Origin: Clostridiales bacterium
GTDB taxonomy: Bacteria; Bacillota; Clostridia; Oscillospirales; CAG-272
Direction: 5' to 3'
NCBI GenBank assembly: GCA_003523225.1
Contig: DPGK01000010.1
Coordinates: 1-12,804, forward strand
DNA length: 12,804 nt
Shown: in pieces, positions 7,719 to 12,804 of the stretch
Layout of the letters: each line of letters opens with the position of its first letter
How positions within the stretch are numbered: the stretch's first letter is position 1
Made by a program: the position numbers and the translations under genes
The notes under the pieces: generated by a model
Seen by the model: the letters and a program-made list of their open reading frames with translations, nothing else
Told to the model about the DNA's origin: nothing
Database searches by the model: none

Positions 7719-7745
7719 CACATCATGAAAGGAATATCTGCATCA

Positions 7746-9047
7746 ATGAAGAAGCTCAAACACATTTACAAGCCGTCCGCGGCGCTGCTTTTCCTGACGG
7801 CAATGCTTGTTTTTCTTGTTTTCTGCTCCTGCACTCCTGCGTCGGAAGGCGGAAGCCAAACCTCCGGTGTTGACGGGGTGTCCGACACGGAGTCTGCACC
7901 TGTTCCCTCCGATTACGAGGTCGTAAAGGACCGTATGTCGGAGTTCCAGATAATCCGCACCGACGCCGGGTACGAGTACGAGGCAAAGGCGGCGCGTGAG
8001 TTCCGGGACAGCCTTGAGGCAAAAACAGGCTGCCGACTTGTTATGAACGTCGACTGGTATATTAAAGCCGAGCCGGCGGCTCAGTACGAGATACTTGTGG
8101 GTCACACCGAGCGCGAGGAGTCGCAGGCTGTGAACGCCGAGGTTGACAGCGAGGACGGATTTTTTTATGTGATACGCGGTGTGGGTGACAAGATCGTCGT
8201 TACCGGAAAGTCGCCGTCCATGATATCGAAAGGACTGAATCATCTTTTGGAAAACTATGTTGACGAGAGCGGAAATCTTATCATTCCGCGCGGGATAAAC
8301 ATAAGAAGTGAGAATTTTGACCCGATGCCCGGCGACTACATTGCCGCAGGAGGCGAGGTAAAGATCGCAGAGACCCAGATGGGAGTTATCATTCCCTATC
8401 ACGGCTGCCGCATAATACAGGGCGGCGGAACCGATGGACAGTATCTTTATGTGATACTCAACGACGGCGCGAAAAGCGGAGCGCGCAGCGTGCTGAACAA
8501 GATAAGCCTTGAAACGATGCGGATCGTGGACAGAAAGGTCGACCTTGAGGTGGATCACGGCAACGACCTTTGTGTGAATCCCAAGACCGGGGAGCTGATA
8601 ATCGTTCACAACGCACCCAACCGCACCCATATTTCGGTGTTTGACGCAGAAACGCTTGAGTTCAAGCGCAAGGTGTACCTGAACTGCGATATCTTTGCCA
8701 TGAGTTACGATGAGGACCTTGACTGCTATTGGGTGGGACTCAGTGGTGGCGACAATTTTGCAAAGCTCGACTCGGACTTCAAGATCGTAAGGAGATTTTC
8801 CGGTGCGGGAAAGGGCCATACCACTCAGGGCATGGACTGCGATTCGCAGTATCTGTATTTTGTCATGTACAATAAGTGCTGCATCGTGGTCTACGACAAA
8901 AAAGGCAGTTATATCGGAGAGTATGAGTTGCCTGTCAACAACTGTGAGCCGGAGAATATCAGCCATGTCGGAGACGAGTTCTATATAGTCTATAACAATT
9001 CAAGCTGGACCGGAGGCGTCATCTACAAAGCGGTGCTTTCAAACTGA
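7746..9047 (+). CDS. Lipoprotein with carbohydrate-enzyme-like N-domain and propeller-like C-half
   Basis: A 433-residue predicted lipoprotein: basic N-end, hydrophobic segment (11-26), then Cys29 preceded by FCS, an atypical lipobox. An acidic Ser/Thr-rich linker (30-60) follows. Residues about 62-190 (GYEYEAKAAREFRDSL..., YEILVGHTEREES, VVTGKSPSMISKGLNHLLENY) resemble the small alpha/beta N-terminal domain placed before catalytic barrels in several glycoside hydrolase-like proteins, but no barrel follows. Residues about 215-433 have propeller-type repeats (RIIQGGGTDGQYLY, HGNDLCVNPKTGELIIVHN, AMSYDEDLDCYWVG, QGMDCDSQYLYFV, YIVYNNS). Starts at 7584 and 7725 are less likely because the promoter at 7689-7718 would exclude or barely include them. 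It is monocistronic, closed by the terminator at 9054-9115. Likely surface-exposed carbohydrate or wall binding; function not established. Confidence 0.82.
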   Translation: MKKLKHIYKPSAALLFLTAMLVFLVFCSCTPASEGGSQTSGVDGVSDTESAPVPSDYEVVKDRMSEFQIIRTDAGYEYEAKAAREFRDSLEAKTGCRLVMNVDWYIKAEPAAQYEILVGHTEREESQAVNAEVDSEDGFFYVIRGVGDKIVVTGKSPSMISKGLNHLLENYVDESGNLIIPRGINIRSENFDPMPGDYIAAGGEVKIAETQMGVIIPYHGCRIIQGGGTDGQYLYVILNDGAKSGARSVLNKISLETMRIVDRKVDLEVDHGNDLCVNPKTGELIIVHNAPNRTHISVFDAETLEFKRKVYLNCDIFAMSYDEDLDCYWVGLSGGDNFAKLDSDFKIVRRFSGAGKGHTTQGMDCDSQYLYFVMYNKCCIVVYDKKGSYIGEYELPVNNCEPENISHVGDEFYIVYNNSSWTGGVIYKAVLSN

Positions 9048-9053
9048 AAAAAT

Positions 9054-9115
9054 GATAATGCCGCCCGGAGCATGCGACTGCGCGCCGCACTCCGGGCGGC
9101 ATTATCTGTTTTTTT
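9054..9115 (+). terminator. Strong intrinsic terminator of the lipoprotein gene
   Basis: Bases 9054-9070 and 9090-9106 form a perfect 17-bp stem rich in GC (core gccgcccggag) with a 19-base loop, followed by tg and seven T's (9109-9115). It starts 6 bases after the stop codon and insulates the downstream operon promoter. Confidence 0.95.
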
Positions 9116-9177
9116 GCGGTCAGAGAGCAAACGGGACTTCTGCGCCGCAGGCTTCGGGACTGCCTTGCAAAGCGCGG

Positions 9178-9195
9178 GTTACTACAAATTGTAAC
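9178..9195. promoter_or_regulatory. Dyad upstream of the operon promoter (possible activator site)
   Basis: TACAA-A-TTGTA (9183-9193) is a perfect inverted repeat, and GTTAC/GTAAC brackets it (9178-9182/9191-9195). The centre, 9188, lies about 68 bases before the predicted transcript start, a usual place for an activator. It is short and A/T-rich, so chance is possible. Confidence 0.3.
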
Positions 9196-9220
9196 ATTTT
9201 TCACCATTGCCGCACGGCGC

Positions 9221-9249
9221 TTGACAGATGTGAAATGTTCGTGTATAAT
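9221..9249 (+). promoter_or_regulatory. Perfect consensus sigma-A promoter of the ABC operon
   Basis: TTGACA (9221-9226), 17-base spacer, TATAAT (9244-9249): a 12/12 consensus match. The predicted start is near 9256, about 148 bases before the first gene. A promoter this strong usually needs a repressor if the product is wanted only under some conditions, which fits the palindrome overlapping the -10 box. Confidence 0.88.
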
Positions 9250-9257
9250 AATTAAAA
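9243..9257. promoter_or_regulatory. Fur/PerR/Zur-family-like operator overlapping the -10 box
   Basis: TAAT-A-ATTA (9246-9254) is a perfect nine-base palindrome with the Fur-family core TAATNATTA. The surrounding 15-mer matches the Bacillus PerR box TTATAATNATTATAA at 12 of 14 defined positions and the Fur 7-1-7 box at 10 of 14. It covers the -10 element, an ideal repressor position. The caveat is that TATAAT itself contributes most of the left half, in an A/T-rich stretch. Confidence 0.4.
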
Positions 9258-9403
9258 AATATGATCCTTGAGTGATGTACGAGGCGGGATTCGGTGAAAT
9301 GTCAATTGATGTTCATTCGGATTTCACACAGCTGTATCATAATTCAGGTGCATTGGGATAAGACCCGGATATTCTGCCTTGATCGGTGAGGGGAGGCGTT
9401 CGC
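9256..9403 (+). other. Long 5' leader of the ABC operon
   Basis: The 356-base gap between 9047 and 9404 holds, in order, the terminator, the dyad, the promoter and this leader. The leader is about 148 bases and contains GTGAAAT (9294-9300) pairing with ATTTCAC (9321-9327) and a TCAATTGA palindrome (9302-9309) in the loop. I see no T-tract terminator within it and no riboswitch core that I recognise. It may carry post-transcriptional control, or may simply be long. Confidence 0.4.
9391..9396 (+). promoter_or_regulatory. RBS that fixes the start of the Cys-rich gene
   Basis: gggagg lies seven bases before the ATG at 9404. The in-frame GTG at 9386 would place this site inside the coding region, so the ATG is the start. 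Confidence 0.85.
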
Positions 9404-9757
9404 ATGGCTCATATTTGCAAAGAAGGCACAGTGGGAAGAAAAATATTCTTTCTGCTGCTTGTTTCGTTGCTTCTGCTGACAGTTGTCGCGGCGCCGCTTG
9501 ACATTGCCGCGCTTGCCGGACACGAGTGCAGATGTACCTGCGGCGGCTTTGGCTTTCGCTGCATCTGCGGCAATTACTGCCCGGTGTGTAATTATATCAT
9601 CTGCGCCGCTGAGCTGATAAAGGCTCTGTCGCTCTGCGCCGCCATGCTGTGTATGACGCCGGCAATACATATGGCGATATCACAGGCTTTGGCTGCGGAG
9701 TCGGGTCCCGAAGCGGTATATTCACTTGTAAGCCTTAAGGTCAAGCTCTCCGATTGA
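9404..9757 (+). CDS. Small Cys-rich membrane protein, first gene of the ABC operon
   Basis: A 117-residue protein with two hydrophobic segments (about 15-40 and 70-97) around a very Cys-rich connecting loop: HECRCTC, then CICGNYCPVC and IIC. That is eight Cys in about 26 residues (47-72), starting HEC and ending CPVC, with two more Cys inside the second membrane segment. The spacing suggests metal (Zn, Cu or Fe-S) binding or disulfides on one membrane face. It starts with a good RBS and ends 102 bases before the ABC ATPase gene under the same promoter. I know of small His-Cys proteins with a terminal CxxC near metal transporters in gut Firmicutes, but cannot name a family for this one. A modified-peptide precursor is less likely: there is no leader/core layout and no maturase gene in the window. 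Function unassigned. Confidence 0.75.
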   Translation: MAHICKEGTVGRKIFFLLLVSLLLLTVVAAPLDIAALAGHECRCTCGGFGFRCICGNYCPVCNYIICAAELIKALSLCAAMLCMTPAIHMAISQALAAESGPEAVYSLVSLKVKLSD

Positions 9758-9813
9758 AAAGGGTGCGCCGGGCATCCCGGCGGGTTTTCATAAGCTTTCC
9801 GCGCTGACGCGGA
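9756..9813 (+). other. Two consecutive intercistronic hairpins
   Basis: CGCCGGG-cat-CCCGGCG (9766-9782) is a perfect 7-bp stem with a three-base loop, extendable by gaaaa/ttttc (9756-9760/9785-9789), and is followed by only four T's. TCCGCG-ctga-CGCGGA (9798-9813) is a second perfect 6-bp stem. Placed between the Cys-rich and ATPase genes, the first could be a leaky terminator and the pair an RNA-processing or stabilising element that sets different expression of the first gene and the transporter. Confidence 0.6.
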
Positions 9814-9859
9814 GGACAATTCATTTTTGCATTGAAAATCGGAAAGGGCTTTATTGATA

Positions 9860-10534
9860 ATGATCCAGATAAAAGGAGTTACAAAGCAGTTCAAAAACGA
9901 AACAGCGATCGACTACCGCGACATGACCTTTGAGACCGGAAAGTCATATATGCTTCTCGGTGCGTCCGGCTGCGGCAAGTCAACGCTTCTAAATATGATA
10001 GCAGGTATCCTTTCGGTCGACAGCGGCGTTATAACCGTTGACGGCGAGGATATGAGCCGGAAGACTCAGAGAGAGAAGGATCGCTTCCGTATTGAAAAGA
10101 TAGGTTATATTTTTCAGGACTTCAAGCTCATCACCGATATGACGGTGATGGACAACATAAACATTCTGCGTCTTGAGGGGGTCGACACCTCCCGTGCGCC
10201 CGAGCTGCTCAAGAAGCTCGGCATATACGAGCAGCGCGGCAAAAAGGTGAAGCATCTTTCGGGCGGGCAGAAGCAGCGAGTCGCCATTGTCCGCGCGCTT
10301 GTCAAGCTGCCGGATATAATTCTGGCGGACGAGCCTACCGGAAACCTCAACTTTGCCATCGGAGAGGCTGTCATGCGTGAGCTGACAGAGATCTCCCGCG
10401 GCAAGACCCTTATCGCCGTTACCCATGACGAAAGACTTGCAAAGTATTTTGACGTTGTGGTTGACATGAACGAAATGACCGGCGGCAGACGCGACCTTGC
10501 GTCCGGCGAGACCGGAGCGAAGGAGGGCGACTGA
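9860..10534 (+). CDS. ABC transporter ATPase, MacB/LolD-type
   Basis: A 224-residue nucleotide-binding protein of the MacB/LolD/FtsE group. Walker [10 protein letters not shown] (34-42), Q-loop YIFQDFKL (83-90, Gln86), signature LSGGQKQR (133-140), Walker B IILADEP (153-159, Glu158), and switch THD (His189) are all intact. The D-loop reads GNLN (161-164), with Asn where most members have Asp. The ATG at 9860 gives the usual N-end; aaaggg (9843-9848) is 11 bases upstream, and a TTG at 9854 would add two residues with closer spacing. The stop is 2 bases before the permease ATG, so the two subunits are translationally coupled. It powers the adjacent FtsX-type permease. Confidence 0.95.
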   Translation: MIQIKGVTKQFKNETAIDYRDMTFETGKSYMLLGASGCGKSTLLNMIAGILSVDSGVITVDGEDMSRKTQREKDRFRIEKIGYIFQDFKLITDMTVMDNINILRLEGVDTSRAPELLKKLGIYEQRGKKVKHLSGGQKQRVAIVRALVKLPDIILADEPTGNLNFAIGEAVMRELTEISRGKTLIAVTHDERLAKYFDVVVDMNEMTGGRRDLASGETGAKEGD

Positions 10535-10536
10535 TC

Positions 10537-11754
10537 ATGTTCCGGTTTGCGATTAAAAATATGGCAATAAAGAAGGTACAGGTCATTCTTGTTGTACTTT
10601 CAATTGTAATTTCCGCCGGCGTGGGCGTGCTTGCCTTTAACACAGCAGAGCAGGTAAGCGACGGAATAACCGGCACAGCCGCGTATTATTCCGCAATTGT
10701 CGGTCCCGCCGGAAGCAAAACTCAGCTGGCGATGAACACCATGTATTTCACCGATTCACCGCTCGGAACGATACCGTATTCGGTGGTCTCCGACCTGCAA
10801 AAGGACAGCCGCGTGACCGAGGTCGTCCCGTTTGCGATGGCGGACAGCTATAACGGTCATTCCGTGGTCGGCTCGACATCTGCGTTCCTTTCGGAAAAGG
10901 CGATAGCAGAGGGACGTATGTTTGACGACAGCGCAACGTTTGAAGTGGTTCTTGGCGCGGCGGTGGCGCGCGTCAACGGCGTAAAGGTCGGGGACGAGAT
11001 CCACACCAGCCATTCGGTGGGCGACGAACACCACGAGGCGCTGACCGTCGTTGGCATACTTGAGGAGAGCCACACCGTTTACGACAACGTTGTGTTCACT
11101 CAGCTCAGAACCATCTGGGAAGTTCACGAGCACGAGGAGGAAGAGGAGACACACGATGCTGCCGAGGGAGAGGAAGAGGAGCACGCTCACGCCGGCGAGG
11201 AAACGGTGTGCGCAATTCTTGTCAGAACCAAAAATCCCGGCTATGCCATGCAGCTGGTCAACGAGTATGACGGCAAGGTCATAACCACTCAGGATCTTGA
11301 CACCTACACCCTTCAGGCCATCGAGCCTATGGATACCGTCCGGGGCATTCTTGAGGAGACAAACAATACAAAATACATTGTGTTCGTGCTTTGCGCCATC
11401 ATACTTGTGATGAACATAATGATAATCTCCATTATTACCCTGCTCAATATGTACCACTCCGCCAAGGAGATTTCGCTGATGCGGCTTATCGGTATCAGTA
11501 TGAAGAAGATAAACCTGCTCTACATTATCCAGAACAGCCTTATCGGTCTTGTTTCGATAATGCTGGCATTTGGTGTTTCAAGGCTCTGCCTTGTGTTCAT
11601 GAAGGACTATGTCGCCTCGATGGGAGTCGTTCTGAATGTTGCAAAGGTATATCCGCTTGAGATAGTCATTCTGCTCGGCGTATTCCTTATCAGCGTGCTT
11701 CCTACCGTGGTATGTACCTTTATGATGTCCGGCAAGGACGGAATTTCCGAATAA
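10537..11754 (+). CDS. FtsX/MacB-type ABC permease with His/Glu-rich extracytoplasmic loop
   Basis: A 405-residue permease with the MacB layout: one membrane segment (about 14-36), a large extracytoplasmic core (about 37-275), then three membrane segments (about 281-304, 327-355, 372-397). Residues 195-222 form a low-complexity His/Glu insert with six His and many Glu (HEHEEEEE, then [11 protein letters not shown]). A second cluster, [12 protein letters not shown] (156-167), adds four His. Such loops bind Zn, Ni or Cu in metal-handling proteins. MacB-type proteins usually work by mechanical coupling to outside domains or lipoproteins and not by passing substrate through the membrane. aaggagg (10520-10526) lies ten bases before the ATG. 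With the ATPase before and the CPFC lipoprotein after, this looks like a metal-linked three-component complex. The arrangement resembles Vibrio Zrg zinc systems; the substrate is inferred. Confidence 0.9.
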   Translation: MFRFAIKNMAIKKVQVILVVLSIVISAGVGVLAFNTAEQVSDGITGTAAYYSAIVGPAGSKTQLAMNTMYFTDSPLGTIPYSVVSDLQKDSRVTEVVPFAMADSYNGHSVVGSTSAFLSEKAIAEGRMFDDSATFEVVLGAAVARVNGVKVGDEIHTSHSVGDEHHEALTVVGILEESHTVYDNVVFTQLRTIWEVHEHEEEEETHDAAEGEEEEHAHAGEETVCAILVRTKNPGYAMQLVNEYDGKVITTQDLDTYTLQAIEPMDTVRGILEETNNTKYIVFVLCAIILVMNIMIISIITLLNMYHSAKEISLMRLIGISMKKINLLYIIQNSLIGLVSIMLAFGVSRLCLVFMKDYVASMGVVLNVAKVYPLEIVILLGVFLISVLPTVVCTFMMSGKDGISE

Positions 11755-11810
11755 TTGCCGTGTAATATCCTGTTTTCCCGGCGCTGATTTCTTAGAAAGG
11801 TTTAATACTT

Positions 11811-12773
11811 ATGAAAAGATCTGTTGTGCGTTTTCTTGCGCTTGCACTTGCTCTGCTCACACTTGCGCTTCCGCTCAGCCTCGCCTCCTGCGACAGCGAT
11901 GACGGCGGCGAGCCGACAAAGCTCAGCTTCAAGTCAGCGGCAAGCTATTCATTCCTTAAGACACTGAACGGCAAAAAGGTGACGATAAACGGCTATCTTG
12001 CCACAAGCTCTCCTGCCGACGGTTCGTTCATATTCCTTATGAATCTTCCTTTCCAGTCCTGCCCCTTCTGTAAGCCGAACACTTCTCAGCTCTCCAACAC
12101 AATGGAGGTCTACCCCAAGAAAAATCAGAAGTTCGACTACACAACGCAGGCGGTGAAGGTCGTGGGAACTCTTATGGTCGCACCGAGCGAGAACAAGCCG
12201 TTTACCGACCAGTACGGATATGAGTTCAACTTCAAGATAGTTGACGCAGAGTATTCGGTGCTGAGGGACGATGAGATATCCTCCGAGCTTGCACTGTGGC
12301 AGAAGATAACCTCCACCGATATAATTAACGAGGTCAATAATATGTACGAGTACGTCAATTTCTGCTGTGCGTGGCCGACATACTTTATTGACAGCTATAC
12401 AGACGGCAGCGGAAATGTCCAGCCCGGCTATTACCTTTATGCCTCAGATGCCGAATATATGCTTACAACTGACGGTGCGCAGTATAACTACGGCTACAAG
12501 GACGGATATTTTGACGATATCATCAAGAGGATACGTGCGGTAGACGAGACGGCGTTTGAGGATCTTGTAAAGAATGTTGAAAACGCCAAGGCGCTTGCCG
12601 AGCGTGCGTTGAAGGAGCTTTTTAACGGCGAGTATACAAGTCAGCGGATATACGTTGAAAAATTCGGCGTTGAGGACGACGTGTACACTCTCAATAAAGG
12701 AACGGAGCTGCAGGCGGCTATGGATGAGCTTTATCTTGAGTATTCCAACTGGCTTGGCAGCTGGGAGCTGTAA
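11811..12773 (+). CDS. CPFC lipoprotein, DUF3299-like, partner of the ABC permease
   Basis: A 320-residue predicted lipoprotein: basic N-end, hydrophobic core and a canonical LASC lipobox with Cys27. Residues about 45-155 match the DUF3299-like pattern I know: LNGKKVTINGYL (52-63), FIFLMNLPFQSCPFCKP (73-89), VKVVGTLMV, then a YGYEFNFKIVDAEY strand, probably an OB-type beta barrel. The C84-P-F-C87 motif may bind metal or be redox-active. A helical, acidic, Tyr-rich C-terminal extension (about 160-320) contains a further Cys pair (NFCC) and is not part of the DUF3299-type proteins I know. agaaagg lies ten bases before the ATG. The gene is 56 bases after the permease, last in the operon, and the protein is likely anchored outside next to the His-rich loop. 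DUF assignment is from memory of the pattern. Confidence 0.82.
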   Translation: MKRSVVRFLALALALLTLALPLSLASCDSDDGGEPTKLSFKSAASYSFLKTLNGKKVTINGYLATSSPADGSFIFLMNLPFQSCPFCKPNTSQLSNTMEVYPKKNQKFDYTTQAVKVVGTLMVAPSENKPFTDQYGYEFNFKIVDAEYSVLRDDEISSELALWQKITSTDIINEVNNMYEYVNFCCAWPTYFIDSYTDGSGNVQPGYYLYASDAEYMLTTDGAQYNYGYKDGYFDDIIKRIRAVDETAFEDLVKNVENAKALAERALKELFNGEYTSQRIYVEKFGVEDDVYTLNKGTELQAAMDELYLEYSNWLGSWEL

Positions 12774-12783
12774 AAACAAATAT

Positions 12784-12804
12784 GGGGCTGTAAAAAAACT
12801 CGAT
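12784..12804. repeat. Right-end copy of the palindromic repeat (truncated)
   Basis: ggggc, tgt, seven A's and ctcgat at the very end of the window are the reverse complement of bases 11-30 with one extra base in the homopolymer. It begins 11 bases after the lipoprotein stop codon. The missing half would complete a hairpin that could also serve as the operon terminator. Confidence 0.7.

Noticed and set aside
7584..7745. N-terminal extension of the lipoprotein to 7584
   Set aside because: The promoter at 7689-7718 lies within it, and the extension would bury the signal peptide 54 residues into the protein.
7743..8966. Minus-strand open frame of 407 codons
   Set aside because: Antisense to the lipoprotein gene, with His/Val-rich random-looking sequence and no recognisable domain; the plus strand has promoter, RBS, signal peptide and terminator.
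9404..9757. Cys-rich ribosomal peptide (ranthipeptide/SCIFF-like) precursor
   Set aside because: The Cys block is flanked by two membrane segments, not preceded by a soluble leader, and no radical SAM maturase or protease gene is present in the window.
10756..11457. Minus-strand open frame of 233 codons
   Set aside because: Antisense to the permease gene, whose membrane topology and operon position are clear.
1..12804. Circular plasmid or phage genome with overlapping ends
   Set aside because: The matching ends are inverted, not direct, and there are no replication, partition or phage genes.

Overview
The window reads as ordinary, moderately GC-rich low-GC-Gram-positive-type DNA, most likely from an uncultured Clostridia (Oscillospirales-like) member of an animal gut community. 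The basis is the set of strong Shine-Dalgarno sites, consensus sigma-A promoters, a LytR-CpsA-Psr wall protein, lipoproteins with Gram-positive-type signal peptides, an M42 aminopeptidase, and intrinsic terminators. The lineage is inferred from gene style, not from a marker gene. No rRNA, tRNA, CRISPR array, transposase or phage gene was seen. Both window ends carry the same short palindromic repeat in opposite orientation, so the window is probably a complete assembly contig broken at a dispersed repeat.

Left half (about 185-7590, minus strand). Tandem consensus promoters near 7549-7590 lead leftward into four closely spaced genes: a membrane-anchored putative propeller protein, an M42 metallopeptidase, a Gfo/Idh/MocA protein that resembles GH109 NAD-dependent glycosidases, and a membrane-bound WbpM/PglF-type UDP-sugar 4,6-dehydratase. 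After a 219-bp gap with divergent promoter-like elements and a possible structured RNA, an LCP glycopolymer transferase and a hotdog thioesterase follow, ending at a strong terminator (78-123). The theme is sugar and cell-envelope metabolism.

Middle (7482-9115). A 264-bp divergent promoter region separates the leftward operon from a monocistronic plus-strand lipoprotein, which has a carbohydrate-enzyme-like N-domain and a propeller-like C-half. It ends at a perfect 17-bp-stem terminator.

Right half (9116-12773, plus strand). A perfect sigma-A promoter (9221-9249), with a Fur/PerR-like palindrome overlapping its -10 box, drives a four-gene operon: a small Cys-rich membrane protein, a MacB/LolD-type ABC ATPase, an FtsX-fold permease with a His/Glu-rich extracytoplasmic loop, and a CPFC lipoprotein resembling the DUF3299 group. 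The combination recalls the zinc-responsive Zrg-type ABC systems described in Vibrio. It is the best candidate here for an under-described system: a probable Gram-positive metal-handling (zinc?) MacB-type complex with a Cys-rich partner. The substrate is inferred.
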